From positions 1 to 64,000 of the forward strand of contig JAFSSE010000007.1 of NCBI GenBank assembly GCA_017445755.1: a DNA stretch of 64,000 nt, read 5' to 3'. Origin of the DNA: Bacteroidales bacterium (GTDB lineage: Bacteria; Bacteroidota; Bacteroidia; Bacteroidales; UBA932). The notes below the pieces were generated by a model. The model was not told the origin of the DNA. It searched no databases and saw only the letters and a program-made list of their open reading frames with translations. Within the stretch, counting starts at the first letter, position 1, and each line of letters begins with the position of its first letter. Shown one piece after another: positions 43,971-53,721 of the stretch. The position numbers and the translations under genes were made by a program.

Positions 43971-44927
43971 CTAAAATTTCAGTTTCAATCCCAGTCCGAC
44001 AGAAGCCGGCTGGAAGGCATATTGGTTTTGGGGTAGGGTAAAGGACGGCTCGACCTTCAGTGCGAGATCATCAGTCACCTGGAAGTCCATCATATATGAA
44101 AAGACATCCGCATCAATGACGTTTAGAAGGTACACTATAATCATAGCGACGGTACTCCAGTCCCTGTACCTTCGGAAGATATTCCTGTAATACAGGGCGG
44201 CTTCGGCGCTGATCGGGCCGTCATAAACAGTATCTTCGTCCGTTGCGGCATTGTAAATCCAGCGATACCTTTCGTAGTTCGTCCTGTTCAGCCGGTAGTA
44301 GTTGTAACAGGCGGCAAGTCCTCCCCAGTAAATAGGAATCTTCCAGTATTCCTGATTGTAAATCTGACCGAGTCCCGGAAGCAGCAGGGAATAAATGGTG
44401 GCCCTGCCGGGATGCTGGGTAGGGTCTCCCTTCTTGTAATTGATTGTTCCGTCCATCAGCATGCCCCAATAGACCAGCCCCGCTCCAACGAAAGACAGGG
44501 TGCTTATCGTCTTAAGCCGGCTGTCTATGGTAACTGTGGTTTCAGGATCGAGGGCGTAGGCGGCGTCATAGGCCGCGACGGATTTGTTGTACTGGCTCTT
44601 ATAGTAAAATCCAAGTCCCAGTCCGGCACCAATTCCTCCGTAGATTACAGGCAGTTTCCAGTACTGGCGGTTATACATCTGCTGTCCGCCCGGGAAAATC
44701 ATGGACCCGGCGAAAAGAACGCCGATCCTCGCGTCACGTTTATGTCTGACGCCGCCGAAATACTCGGCGAATGAAAACATGCGGTCGGTAGTGTCGACCT
44801 GAATGGTGTCTCCGGGGTTCTGGTAATTCTGGGAAAACGCTTCAGTCCGGAACTGAGCCCGCGAGGGAAGCGAAAACACGGCGGCAAAGAGAGCCGTAAC
44901 CAGAATTCCAAGAAGGAGTTTCCTCAT
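43971..44927 (-). CDS. DUF5683 membrane protein
   Basis: A 318-residue protein with an N-terminal signal peptide (MRKLLLGILVTALFAAVFSL). It contains a clear internal duplication: PGGQQMYNRQYWKLPVIYGG (about 78-97) and PGLGQIYNQEYWKIPIYWGG (about 188-207), each followed by hydrophobic helices, resembling TM2-type membrane modules. The end (NQYAFQPASVGLGLKLKF) looks like a beta-strand. Function is unknown. The start overlaps the stop of parB (ATGA), and the stop abuts mltD, an arrangement common in Bacteroidota that links it to chromosome partition and cell wall turnover. Confidence 0.87.
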   Translation of the reverse strand: MRKLLLGILVTALFAAVFSLPSRAQFRTEAFSQNYQNPGDTIQVDTTDRMFSFAEYFGGVRHKRDARIGVLFAGSMIFPGGQQMYNRQYWKLPVIYGGIGAGLGLGFYYKSQYNKSVAAYDAAYALDPETTVTIDSRLKTISTLSFVGAGLVYWGMLMDGTINYKKGDPTQHPGRATIYSLLLPGLGQIYNQEYWKIPIYWGGLAACYNYYRLNRTNYERYRWIYNAATDEDTVYDGPISAEAALYYRNIFRRYRDWSTVAMIIVYLLNVIDADVFSYMMDFQVTDDLALKVEPSFTLPQNQYAFQPASVGLGLKLKF

Positions 44928-45835
44928 TTTTCGAGCGCGCTTAGGAATCCTTCCATCTCCGCGTCCGAGTTGAAATGGATTGTAATAGTACCCTTGCCGT
45001 TTTTACTGCGCCTTAAGGAGATATTGTCCCCGAAATAACGACCTATATGTTCCAGGACGCGATAGTACGATTCGGGCAGTTCCTGCTCCTTTTCCTGGGG
45101 GGCCTCCTGACCGATTTTCCGGATTTTTTCCTCAAGCTGGCGAACCGAGAGCCCGTTTTTCACGATTGCATCGCAGAGCTGTTCCTGGAGGGCCGGATCC
45201 TCCACACCGAGGAGCACCTTGGCATGGCCCACGCTGACAAGCCCGACCTTGAGGTCATGCTGGACCTTCGCCGGGAGCTTCAGAAGACGGAGATAGTTCG
45301 TCACGGAAGCCCTTTTCCGGCCGACCCGGTCAGCCATCTGCTCCTGGGTCAGGTTGCACTCGTCAATAAGCCGCTGATAACTAAGGGCGACTTCAATCGG
45401 GTCGAGGTCCTCGCGCTGGACATTCTCCACAATGGCCATTTCGAGCATGCCCTGGTCATTTGCTTCCCGGATATATGCGGGAATCATGTCGAGCCCGGCG
45501 GCAAGTGCGGCCCTATAGCGACGTTCTCCGCTGATAATCTGATACTTCCCTCCGGTCTTTGCGCGAACGGTAATCGGCTGGATAAGACCGAAAGTACGGA
45601 TCGAAGCCGTCAATTCCGCGAGGGCCTCGCTGTCGAAAGACATTCGGGGCTGGAAGGGATTCGGCTCGATTTCCCCAACCGGAATCCGAAGAATGTCGGA
45701 AGAACCGCCGCGGTCACTTTCCGTGGCAATATCCTTATTGATATAGGCGACCGGTTTCCTGATGGTGGAGAGGTCCGCGTTATCGCCGAGCAGGGCGCCG
45801 AGCCCTTTGCCTAGTCCGTGCTGCATTTTGGCCAT
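44924..45835 (-). CDS. parB: Chromosome partitioning protein ParB
   Basis: A 303-residue CTPase/DNA clamp that loads at parS. The N-terminal GKGLGALLGD tail would touch ParA. The N domain (about 45-140) has VGEIEPNPFQPR and the CTP-binding GERRYRAALAAG near 107; the central HTH (LTQEQMADRVGRKRASVTNYLRLL) lies near 168-192, with a C-terminal dimer domain. No parS site was seen in the window. It follows parA by 3 bases. Confidence 0.95.
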   Translation of the reverse strand: MAKMQHGLGKGLGALLGDNADLSTIRKPVAYINKDIATESDRGGSSDILRIPVGEIEPNPFQPRMSFDSEALAELTASIRTFGLIQPITVRAKTGGKYQIISGERRYRAALAAGLDMIPAYIREANDQGMLEMAIVENVQREDLDPIEVALSYQRLIDECNLTQEQMADRVGRKRASVTNYLRLLKLPAKVQHDLKVGLVSVGHAKVLLGVEDPALQEQLCDAIVKNGLSVRQLEEKIRKIGQEAPQEKEQELPESYYRVLEHIGRYFGDNISLRRSKNGKGTITIHFNSDAEMEGFLSALEK

Positions 45836-45838
45836 GGC

Positions 45839-46606
45839 TTATTCGTTCTTTTCGATAACCTCCTTGGCGAGGTTGAGATAGTTTGTGGTTCCGTTGTTCA
45901 TCACGTCGTAGAGGATGATCGGTTTACCGTGCGAGGGGGCCTCGCTGAGACGGATGCTCCGCTGGATAATAGTCTTGAAAACCATATCCTTAAAGTGTTC
46001 GCGAAGCTCCATGACAACCTGGGAATGGATTCTTGTCCTGCCGTCGAACATCGTGACGACGAAGCCCTCGATGGTCAGGGATGGATTCAGTCCGCCCTGC
46101 ACAAGACGGATGGTCTGGAGGAGCTTCCCGAGCCCTTCCAGGGCAAAGAATTCGGGCTGCACCGGAATCATGACCGAATCGGCCGCGGTCAGGCAGTTGA
46201 CCGTAATAAGACCAAGGGAAGGGGAGCAGTCGATGAGGATATAATCATAGTCATCGCGCAGCGGATCAAGGGCCTTCGCGAGGACGGATTCCCGGTTCTC
46301 TGCATCCAGAAGCTCGATTTCAGCTCCGACGAGATTGATGTGGGACGGAATCATGTGGAGATTCTGGAGCTCGGTCTGGATAAGCGCGTCCTGGGCGGTT
46401 ATCTTTCCGATCATAATCTCATACAGAGTCCGCTTCTCGTCGTTGTCCGGAGAAAAATTCAGTCCGGAAGTCGTATTTGCCTGAGGATCCGCGTCAATAA
46501 TCAGGACCTTCTTTTCGAGGACGGCGAGCGAGGCCGCAAGGTTGATTGCCGTAGTGGTCTTTCCGACGCCGCCTTTCTGGTTGGCTATTGCGATGACTTT
46601 TCCCAT
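45839..46606 (-). CDS. parA: Chromosome partitioning ATPase ParA/Soj
   Basis: A 255-residue deviant Walker ATPase that binds DNA nonspecifically and moves ParB-origin complexes. The deviant Walker A is KGGVGKTT at 11-18, with IDADPQANTTSGL (A' box) near 38, YILIDCSPSLGLITVN (Walker B) near 120 and TMFDGRTRIHSQV near 180. It is first in the partition operon; TAAATTTG on the minus strand (46638-46631) is the -7 box, with a 24-base leader. Confidence 0.95.
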   Translation of the reverse strand: MGKVIAIANQKGGVGKTTTAINLAASLAVLEKKVLIIDADPQANTTSGLNFSPDNDEKRTLYEIMIGKITAQDALIQTELQNLHMIPSHINLVGAEIELLDAENRESVLAKALDPLRDDYDYILIDCSPSLGLITVNCLTAADSVMIPVQPEFFALEGLGKLLQTIRLVQGGLNPSLTIEGFVVTMFDGRTRIHSQVVMELREHFKDMVFKTIIQRSIRLSEAPSHGKPIILYDVMNNGTTNYLNLAKEVIEKNE

Positions 46607-46750
46607 TTATTTCGTTTTTGTCTCAAATGGCAAATTTAGTAAAAAAATCCCAAGTCCGCAATAATCATTCTATGAAGCATGCTTTGTAGTTTTTTTGCCG
46701 TAAAATATGTACATTTGCCTTCTATAATAGATAATTCAATTCTCGTAAAT

Positions 46751-49618
46751 ATGAAAAAAGTATTATTCTTTCTCAGCATTGCCGCAGTATCTCTCTTTGC
46801 GTCCAATGCTTCGGCCCAAAAGCCGACCCGGGAACAGATGGAGGCAATGATTGCCATGATGCCGAAGATTCCTACGACCTCGGAAGTAAGAATCGGCCAC
46901 CTGGACAACGGACTTACCTATTTTATCAGGCACAATGAGCTCCCGAAAGGCCGCGCCGAGTTCTACCTCGCGACCAACGTTGGCGCCATCCAGGAGGAAT
47001 ATCCTTCCCAGGACGGCCTCGCCCATTTCCTGGAGCATATGTGTTTCAATGGTACCGAGCATTTCCCGGATAAGGGAATCCTCGACTACCTCCGTTCCAT
47101 CGGTGCCGAGTTCGGCCGCAATATCAACGCTTCCACCGGCTTCGAGGAGACCCAGTATATGCTCAACAACATTCCCGTCGAGAGGGAGAGTGTCGTGGAT
47201 TCATGCCTCATGATCCTCTGCGACTATGCCCACTTCGTCGTCAACGATCCGGTTGAGATCGACAAGGAGAGGGGAGTCATCATTGAAGAGCGCCGCCAGA
47301 GGAGAAATGCTTCCTGGAGGACCATGGAACGCTCCCTCCCTTATTATTTCGGGGACACGAAGATGGCGGGCTGCACCCTTATCGGACTTCAGGAGCACCT
47401 CGAAACCTTTGACGCCGAGAGCTTGAAGAGTTTCTATAGGAAATGGTACCACCCTGATATGCAGGCCCTTATCGTAGTCGGTGATGTTGACGTTGACCGC
47501 ACCGAGGCAAAAATCAAAGAAGTATTCTCGATAATCCCGAAATGTGAGAATCCGACTCCGAAAGCCCACCTTACCGTTCCGGAGCGTCCCGAGCCGGTTG
47601 TCGGCATTATTACAGACCCCGAGACCACCAACCCTTCAATAGAAATCATCTGGAGCAGTGAAGCAGCACCCGAAGGAATCAACGCGACGGTCTCCGGAGC
47701 AGTTACCAATCTTATTAAAGGACTGGTCTCGCAGATTATGTATGAGCGTTTTTCCGACATTACCTCAAAGCCGGATTCCCCGTATCTCAACGGACAGTTC
47801 TACATCACCGACCTTATTTATGAAGATATCGAGGCGGTCCTTGGAGAGGTTGCCCTCAGGGAGAACAATATCCTCGGCGGCTTCCGTGAGTTCTATACTG
47901 AGCTCGTAAGGATGGCTAAATTCGGATTCACAGATGACGAATACGAACGTGCGAAGGCCGAAATCCTCTCCAGGTATGAAAGCCGGGCCAAGAAAGCTGA
48001 AACCCGTCGCAACGCCGAGTTCGTACGTCCGATTATCGCCCACTTCTTCGATCAGGAGCCGCTTGTGGAGCCGCAGTATGAGTATGAGATGATCCAGCAG
48101 ATCTTTGCCCAGATCAATGTCCAGGTTCTGAATCAGGTTTCCTCCTCGCTCCTTGCCCAGGGCAATCCGGTGATTATCTATTCCGGCCCCGAGAAAGAAG
48201 GCGTAGTAACTCCTTCGGCAGCGGATATCCTTTCTGTCATTGAACAGGTGAACAGTTCTGACATCAAGCCCGCAGAAGGGGAGGAGATTCCGGCGAGCTT
48301 CCTCGACCCGGCCGCGCTCAAGGGCTCAAAGGTGAAAAAGCAGGCAAAGACTATTTACGGAGCGAGCTCATGGACTCTCAAAAACGGTGTCAGGGTAATT
48401 GCCTACCCGACGGACTATACGAAGGACCAGATCCGCTTCTCAATCTACAAAGACGGCGGTAAGAGCCAGATTTCCACTGAGGACCTGCCTTCCTTCGACG
48501 ACAATGTCTTCGGGCTTTACCTGAACAATACCGGCGTTTCGAGCTTCTCCGGAACCGTTGTTTCGAAGATGCTCTCCGGTAAGAATCTCAGCGTCACCCC
48601 GTTTGTCAATGACCTTGACCATGGCATCCGCGCGACCTCGACCCAGAAAGACCTGGAAACCGCCTTCCAGCTCGCATATCTCTTCTTTACGGATCCCCGC
48701 TTTGACGAGAAGGAATGGAACAACGGCATTGATCAGATTGAGGCCGTCCTTCCGAACCTTCTGACCCAGCCGAACTTCAAGTTCCAGGGCCAGATGCTGA
48801 AAACCCTCTACAATGACAATCCCCGCAGGCAGATGATTTCCATGGAATCCCTTCAGAAAGCGGATCTCAAGGTGCTGGAGAAGAACTATCGCCGTCTTTT
48901 CAATGATGCCGCCGGTGCGACGGTCATTATCGTCGGTGATTTCGTGGAAACTGAAATCCGGCCGCTTGTAGAGAAGTATATCGGCTCCCTTCCCAAGGGC
49001 AAGAAGCCGCTTGGATGGGTGAATCCCCACGAGGAAATTGTAAGAGGAAAGGTGCTGAATGACTTCGCCGTCGATATGCAGACCCCGAAGAGCACAGTCC
49101 TTCAGCTCGCTACCGCTTATACTCCCTATTCCGCCGAAAAGGAAGCAGCGCTCGACGTTATCTCCTATATTCTCGACATGAGGTATGTCAACTCCCTCCG
49201 CGAAGAGGAAGGCGGAACCTACGGTGCTCATACTGCCGTCAGCTTCTCCCGTCGTCCGGAAGAGAGGGTCCTTATCCAGGTTTATTTCGACTGCCGTCCT
49301 TCCGTCTGTGACAAGCTTCGTTCCCTTGCCATTGAGGACATGAACGACCTTGCCGAAGGCGGCCCGACCGCTGAAGAGATGAACAATGCAATCCTGAATC
49401 TCAAGAAGAACCTTCCTGAAAACAGGGTGAACAACAACTACTGGTTCGGAGCCATCCGTAACTTCGTCCTCTACGGAGAGGATGAGGACCGGCTCCGCGA
49501 GGAGGCAATCTCTTCACTGACAGCCGAAAAGGTCCGCGATGTCCTCCGCGAGGTCCTTGCAGAGGAAAATCTTATCGAGGTTGTCATGAGGCCTGGCGTA
49601 TCTTCTGAAAAAGAGTAA
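46751..49618 (+). CDS. Secreted M16 (insulinase-family) zinc protease
   Basis: The start is ATG 46751 (955 residues), which opens a signal peptide (MKKVLFFLSIAAVSLFASNASA). The first M16 half carries the inverted zinc motif HFLEHM (about 84-89) with the distal Glu in ERGVIIEERRQRR; the second half (about 540-955) lacks HxxEH, as is usual for a catalytic/non-catalytic pair joined in one chain (compare pitrilysin). It probably degrades peptides in the periplasm. A -7 box TACATTTG is at 46710-46717. The rhamnulokinase gene begins one base after its stop, with no promoter between. Confidence 0.92.
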   Translation: MKKVLFFLSIAAVSLFASNASAQKPTREQMEAMIAMMPKIPTTSEVRIGHLDNGLTYFIRHNELPKGRAEFYLATNVGAIQEEYPSQDGLAHFLEHMCFNGTEHFPDKGILDYLRSIGAEFGRNINASTGFEETQYMLNNIPVERESVVDSCLMILCDYAHFVVNDPVEIDKERGVIIEERRQRRNASWRTMERSLPYYFGDTKMAGCTLIGLQEHLETFDAESLKSFYRKWYHPDMQALIVVGDVDVDRTEAKIKEVFSIIPKCENPTPKAHLTVPERPEPVVGIITDPETTNPSIEIIWSSEAAPEGINATVSGAVTNLIKGLVSQIMYERFSDITSKPDSPYLNGQFYITDLIYEDIEAVLGEVALRENNILGGFREFYTELVRMAKFGFTDDEYERAKAEILSRYESRAKKAETRRNAEFVRPIIAHFFDQEPLVEPQYEYEMIQQIFAQINVQVLNQVSSSLLAQGNPVIIYSGPEKEGVVTPSAADILSVIEQVNSSDIKPAEGEEIPASFLDPAALKGSKVKKQAKTIYGASSWTLKNGVRVIAYPTDYTKDQIRFSIYKDGGKSQISTEDLPSFDDNVFGLYLNNTGVSSFSGTVVSKMLSGKNLSVTPFVNDLDHGIRATSTQKDLETAFQLAYLFFTDPRFDEKEWNNGIDQIEAVLPNLLTQPNFKFQGQMLKTLYNDNPRRQMISMESLQKADLKVLEKNYRRLFNDAAGATVIIVGDFVETEIRPLVEKYIGSLPKGKKPLGWVNPHEEIVRGKVLNDFAVDMQTPKSTVLQLATAYTPYSAEKEAALDVISYILDMRYVNSLREEEGGTYGAHTAVSFSRRPEERVLIQVYFDCRPSVCDKLRSLAIEDMNDLAEGGPTAEEMNNAILNLKKNLPENRVNNNYWFGAIRNFVLYGEDEDRLREEAISSLTAEKVRDVLREVLAEENLIEVVMRPGVSSEKE

Positions 49619-49619
49619 G

Positions 49620-51047
49620 ATGGGGGCCGTCCATAGATTTCTCGCCTTCGACTGCGGGGCTACATCCGGCCGCGCAGTCCTGGCGACTTTCGACAGCGGA
49701 ACCTTCTCAATTGAGGAGGTTTACCGCTTTCCAAGCGGCATCATAGAGGCCGGAGGAAAGTACTACTGGGATATCCTTTCAATCTATAGCCATTTCCTCG
49801 AATGCCTGAAGCGCATCGGCAGGGAAGGGCTGCAGATTGATTCCATTGGCATAGACACCTGGGGAGTAGATTTTGGTTTTGTCGGAGAAGACGGGACCCT
49901 CCTCGGAAATCCCCGCGCTTACCGTGATCCATATACGGAAGGAATTCCGGAAGAAGTCTTCCGCATTATTCCCCGCGAGGAGCTCTACGGCTCTAACGGT
50001 ATCCAGATCATGAACTTTAACTCCGTATTTCAGCTTTATGCCCAGGTAAAAGAGGGCTTTACGCCCCTGAAATACGCAAAGCATATCCTGTTCATCCCGG
50101 ATTTGCTGTCATACCTTCTGACAGGGAACGCGGTGTGCGAATATACCGACGCTTCGACCTCCGGAATGATGGACCAGAGGCGGCGGGAATTCGACAGGGA
50201 GCTGTTAAAGCGGCTTGGAATCCCTACGGATGTCCTCCTTCCGATTACCCAGAGCGGAACCAGGGTAGGGGTTCTCCGAAAGGAGATTTCCGAGCAGTGC
50301 GGGATACCCCAGATTCCCGTTATCGCTGTCGCAGGACACGATACCGCCTCTGCCGTTGCCGCTGTCCCCGCCGATAATCCGAACTTCGCCTATCTATCGA
50401 GCGGGACATGGAGCTTGATGGGAATTGAGGTCGATTCGCCGATAATGAACGAGGAGTCGGCCCGCTTGAATTTCACCAATGAAGGCGGAATCGAAGGTAC
50501 CACCCGTTTCCTGAAGAACATAACGGGAATGTGGATTCTGGAGCAGTCCAGAAAGGTCTGGGCGGACGAGGGGAGGACCTACACCTATTCCGAACTGGAA
50601 GAGATGGCCCGGAGCGAAAGGGCTTTCCCGTCAAGGATCAATCCCGACGATCCCTCATTTGCCGCACCCTCAAACATGGTCCGTTCCATTGTGGAATTCC
50701 TGAAAAAAAGCGGCCAGAGGGTCCCGGAAAGTGACGCCCAGTTTGTCAGCTGCATCTACCACAGTTTGACAGAACGTTATAAGGAGGTTGTGGACATGCT
50801 CGGGCAGTTCGCCCCGTTCCCGATCGAGAAACTCCATGTCATCGGAGGCGGTTCAGCCAACGATACCATGAGCCAGTGGACCGCCAACGCCCTTGGCATT
50901 CCCGTCGTTGCCGGCCCTGTCGAAGCGACGGCCATAGGTAACCTGATGGTCCAGGCAAAGGCGATGTCCCTGGTCAAAGACCGCTGGGAAATGCGCCGGC
51001 TGATCGCCGAGCAGGTAAAAGTTAAAACATTTAAACCAGAACACTGA
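49620..51047 (+). CDS. rhaB: L-rhamnulokinase
   Basis: A 475-residue FGGY-family sugar kinase that phosphorylates L-rhamnulose at O1. The N-terminal ATPase block is FLAFDCGATSGRAVLA at 7-22; SIGIDTWGVDFGFV near 76 carries the catalytic-side Asp. VAVAGHDTASAVAAVP (near 237) and YLSSGTWSLMGIE (near 259) are characteristic of RhaB, and HVIGGGSANDTMSQWTANAL is the C-terminal adenosine block. It is part of rhaB-rhaA-rhaD, with 8 and 9 bases between the genes. Confidence 0.95.
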   Translation: MGAVHRFLAFDCGATSGRAVLATFDSGTFSIEEVYRFPSGIIEAGGKYYWDILSIYSHFLECLKRIGREGLQIDSIGIDTWGVDFGFVGEDGTLLGNPRAYRDPYTEGIPEEVFRIIPREELYGSNGIQIMNFNSVFQLYAQVKEGFTPLKYAKHILFIPDLLSYLLTGNAVCEYTDASTSGMMDQRRREFDRELLKRLGIPTDVLLPITQSGTRVGVLRKEISEQCGIPQIPVIAVAGHDTASAVAAVPADNPNFAYLSSGTWSLMGIEVDSPIMNEESARLNFTNEGGIEGTTRFLKNITGMWILEQSRKVWADEGRTYTYSELEEMARSERAFPSRINPDDPSFAAPSNMVRSIVEFLKKSGQRVPESDAQFVSCIYHSLTERYKEVVDMLGQFAPFPIEKLHVIGGGSANDTMSQWTANALGIPVVAGPVEATAIGNLMVQAKAMSLVKDRWEMRRLIAEQVKVKTFKPEH

Positions 51048-51055
51048 TAATACCA

Positions 51056-52306
51056 ATGAAAGAAGCACAGATTCTCAATGGCTATGAAATCGCGAAAGAG
51101 CGGTACGCGGCCATCGGCGTGGATACGGACAAAGCCGTCGCCGAACTTGAAAAACAACAGATTTCCCTCCACTGCTGGCAGACTGACGATGTCATCGGCT
51201 TTGAAAGCGGGGAAGCCCTTTCAGGCGGCATCCAGACGACCGGAAACTATCCCGGACGCGCCCGCAACATAGATGAGGTCCGTTCCGACCTGGAGTTTGT
51301 TAAGACCCTCCTGGCCGGTAACCACCGTGTGAATCTCCACGAAATCTACGGCGATTTCGGCGGAAAGTTTGTCGATCGCGACAAGGTGGGTGTTGAATGC
51401 TTCGAAAGCTGGGTCCAGTGGGCAAAGGAGAATAATTTCAAACTGGATTTCAATTCCACGTCCTTCTCCCATCCCAAGAGCGGTGACCTGTCGCTTTCTA
51501 ATCCGGATCCCGCGATCCGCGAGTTCTGGATTGAGCACACAAAGCGCTGCCGCCGTATCGCAGATGCCATGGGCAAGGCCCAGAATGATCCCTGCATCAT
51601 GAATATCTGGGTCCATGACGGCTCCAAGGACACTACTGTCAACCGGAAGTATTACCGTGAGATTCTGGCAGAGTCCCTCGACGAAATCCTGAAGGAAGAA
51701 CTCCCGGGGATGAAAACCTGCCTCGAGGCGAAACTGTTCGGTATCGGACTGGAGAGCTACACTGTCGGATCAATGGACTTCTTTGAAGGTTACTGCGCCA
51801 CCAGAAAGGTGATTTATACCCTTGATACAGGCCACTATGAGCCGACCGAGAACGTGGCGGACAAGGTCGCTTCGCTCCTTCTCTTCGTCCCCGAGCTGAT
51901 GCTCCATGTAAGCCGCCCGATCCGTTGGGATTCAGATCATGTCACTATCATGAACGACCCGACCCTCGAGCTGTTCAAGGAGCTCGTCCGTGCTGACGGC
52001 TTGAAACGCGCCCACGTAGGACTCGATTACTTCGATGCCTCAATTAACCGTATCGGGGCTTATATCATCGGTACCCGTGCAACCCAGAAGTGCATCCTTT
52101 CGGCCCTTCTCGAACCGCTCGCAAAGCTCCGCGAATACGAGGCCAATGGCCAGTATTTCCAGCGTCTGGCTCTCCTGGAAGAGGCAAAGACTCTTCCGTT
52201 CGGCGCCGTTTTCGACTATTTCAACTGGAAAAACAACGTCCCGGTCGGAGAAGAGTACATCTCCTGCATCGAGCAGTATGAAAAGGACGTTACCTCAAAG
52301 CGTTAA
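51056..52306 (+). CDS. rhaA: L-rhamnose isomerase
   Basis: A 416-residue TIM-barrel isomerase converting L-rhamnose to L-rhamnulose with two divalent metals. The family blocks are SLHCWQTDDVIGFE (about 37-50), NYPGRARNIDEVRSDL, LDFNSTSFSHPKSGD, IWVHDGSKDT, LGIGLESYTVGSMDF-like VGSMDFFEGY, YTLDTGHYEPTE and HVSRPIRWDSDHV, which supply the His/Asp/Glu metal ligands. Length equals that of E. coli RhaA. It lies between rhaB and rhaD in the operon. Confidence 0.96.
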   Translation: MKEAQILNGYEIAKERYAAIGVDTDKAVAELEKQQISLHCWQTDDVIGFESGEALSGGIQTTGNYPGRARNIDEVRSDLEFVKTLLAGNHRVNLHEIYGDFGGKFVDRDKVGVECFESWVQWAKENNFKLDFNSTSFSHPKSGDLSLSNPDPAIREFWIEHTKRCRRIADAMGKAQNDPCIMNIWVHDGSKDTTVNRKYYREILAESLDEILKEELPGMKTCLEAKLFGIGLESYTVGSMDFFEGYCATRKVIYTLDTGHYEPTENVADKVASLLLFVPELMLHVSRPIRWDSDHVTIMNDPTLELFKELVRADGLKRAHVGLDYFDASINRIGAYIIGTRATQKCILSALLEPLAKLREYEANGQYFQRLALLEEAKTLPFGAVFDYFNWKNNVPVGEEYISCIEQYEKDVTSKR

Positions 52307-52315
52307 ATCCTTCAG

Positions 52316-53128
52316 ATGAAAAGTATTCTGGAAAACCGGCCTCAGCTTTCTGCAGAGATAGAAAAGGTGGCAGAAGTCGCCCTCTATCTCTGGCAGAAGG
52401 GTTGGGCCGAAAGAAACGGGGGCAATATAACGGTCAATATAACCGAATATGTTGACAGCGAGATGCTTTCCCTCCCGGCCATTTCCTCTCCGCTGGAAAT
52501 CGGGACGGTGCTTCCCGCCCTTAAGGGGAAGTGGTTCTACTGCAAGGGAACCGGGAAGCGGATGCGCGACCTTTCCGTCCGTCCCATGGAGAACGGCTCA
52601 ATAATCCGTATTACGGACGACTGTGCCCATTACGAGATTGTCGCTGACTCTCCGGTTCGTCCGACTTCGGAACTGCCCTCCCATCTTAGCGTCCACAACT
52701 ACCTGATTGCCAAGGGCTCACCATACAAGGCCTCACTCCATACCCATCCGATTGAGCTGGTTGCGATGACCCACTACCGTCCTTTCCTCGAGAAAGATGT
52801 CCTTACAAATATTCTCTGGAGCATGATTCCGGAGACCAAGGCCTTCTGCCCGAGGGGACTCGGCGTCGTTCCTTATATGCTGCCCGGAAGCGTAGCCCTC
52901 GCCGATGAGACAATCCGTACCATAGATTCCGGCTACGATGTTGTAATGTGGGAAAAGCATGGGGTATTTGCCGTTGACGTCGATATAATGGACGCCTTCG
53001 ACCAGGTTGACGTGCTGAATAAGGCCGCCCTGATATACGAGGCGGGAAAGAACATGGGATTCACCCCAGAAGGGATGACCCAGCAGCAGATGAGGGAAAT
53101 TAGCGAGGTTTTCGGCCTTCCTAAATAG
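52316..53128 (+). CDS. rhaD: L-rhamnulose-1-phosphate aldolase
   Basis: A 270-residue class II (zinc) aldolase that splits rhamnulose-1-phosphate into dihydroxyacetone phosphate and L-lactaldehyde. WAERNGGNITVNITEY near 36 forms the phosphate loop; zinc ligands are in SLHTHPIELVA (HxH, near 141-143) and WEKHGVFAVD (His near 212). It completes the pathway. No lactaldehyde reductase, RhaT-type transporter or AraC-type regulator is in the window. It is convergent with maf (6 bases apart). Confidence 0.94.
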   Translation: MKSILENRPQLSAEIEKVAEVALYLWQKGWAERNGGNITVNITEYVDSEMLSLPAISSPLEIGTVLPALKGKWFYCKGTGKRMRDLSVRPMENGSIIRITDDCAHYEIVADSPVRPTSELPSHLSVHNYLIAKGSPYKASLHTHPIELVAMTHYRPFLEKDVLTNILWSMIPETKAFCPRGLGVVPYMLPGSVALADETIRTIDSGYDVVMWEKHGVFAVDVDIMDAFDQVDVLNKAALIYEAGKNMGFTPEGMTQQQMREISEVFGLPK

Positions 53129-53134
53129 GGGAGG

Positions 53135-53716
53135 TCAGCCGATGAATTCCTGGAGCATCCTGTAAACGAGATGGACCGGGAATCCTACGACATTGAAATA
53201 AGACCCGTCTATACGGCTAATGCCGGTGTATCCGATCCATTCCTGGACCCCGTATGCACCGGCTTTGTCATATGGACGATATTTATCTAAATAATAGAAG
53301 ATTTCCTCGTCGGAAAGGTCCTTGAACCAGACCCGGGTGGTATCTGACTCGGTTTTCATTCGAGAGCTGTCCCTAAGGGTAACAGCGGTTATTACCCTGT
53401 GTTCCTTCCCGGAAAGGTCCCGCAGCATTTTTACGGCCTCTTCGCGGGTATGGGGCTTCCCGAGAATCTCGTCAGAAAGGATAACCATGGTATCGGCCGT
53501 AATCAGAATTTCACCATCCGACAGGGAACGGTGGAAGCCGGCAGACTTCCCTTCAGACATCAGAACCGGAACCTCTGAATACGGAGTATCCGGGCTAAAG
53601 CATTCGTTGAAGTTATTGCAGGTATCTATTTCGAAATCAATATCAAGTCCCTTTAGCAGCTCCCTTCTTCTTGGGGAGTTGCTGCCAAGGATTATTCTTT
53701 TCCCCCTGAGGTCCAT
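53135..53716 (-). CDS. maf: Maf-family nucleotide pyrophosphatase
   Basis: A 193-residue house-cleaning enzyme that hydrolyses dTTP/UTP or modified nucleotides. LGSNSPRRRELLKGL at about 11-25 is the Maf signature; ITADTMVILSDEILGKPHTREEA (core TADT) near 71 and the late AGAYGVQEWIGYTGISRIDGSYFNVVGFP (core YGVQ and IDGSYFNVVG) match the dTTPase branch. It follows the kdsC-like gene by 5 bases. Confidence 0.92.
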   Translation of the reverse strand: MDLRGKRIILGSNSPRRRELLKGLDIDFEIDTCNNFNECFSPDTPYSEVPVLMSEGKSAGFHRSLSDGEILITADTMVILSDEILGKPHTREEAVKMLRDLSGKEHRVITAVTLRDSSRMKTESDTTRVWFKDLSDEEIFYYLDKYRPYDKAGAYGVQEWIGYTGISRIDGSYFNVVGFPVHLVYRMLQEFIG

Positions 53717-53721
53717 GGGTA

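Noticed and set aside
40620..46629. Identical 15 bases TTTTTGTCTCAAATG upstream of the HhH gene and parA
   Set aside because: A 15-base match on either strand in 64 kb is expected a few times by chance, and the two lie in opposite orientation to their genes.
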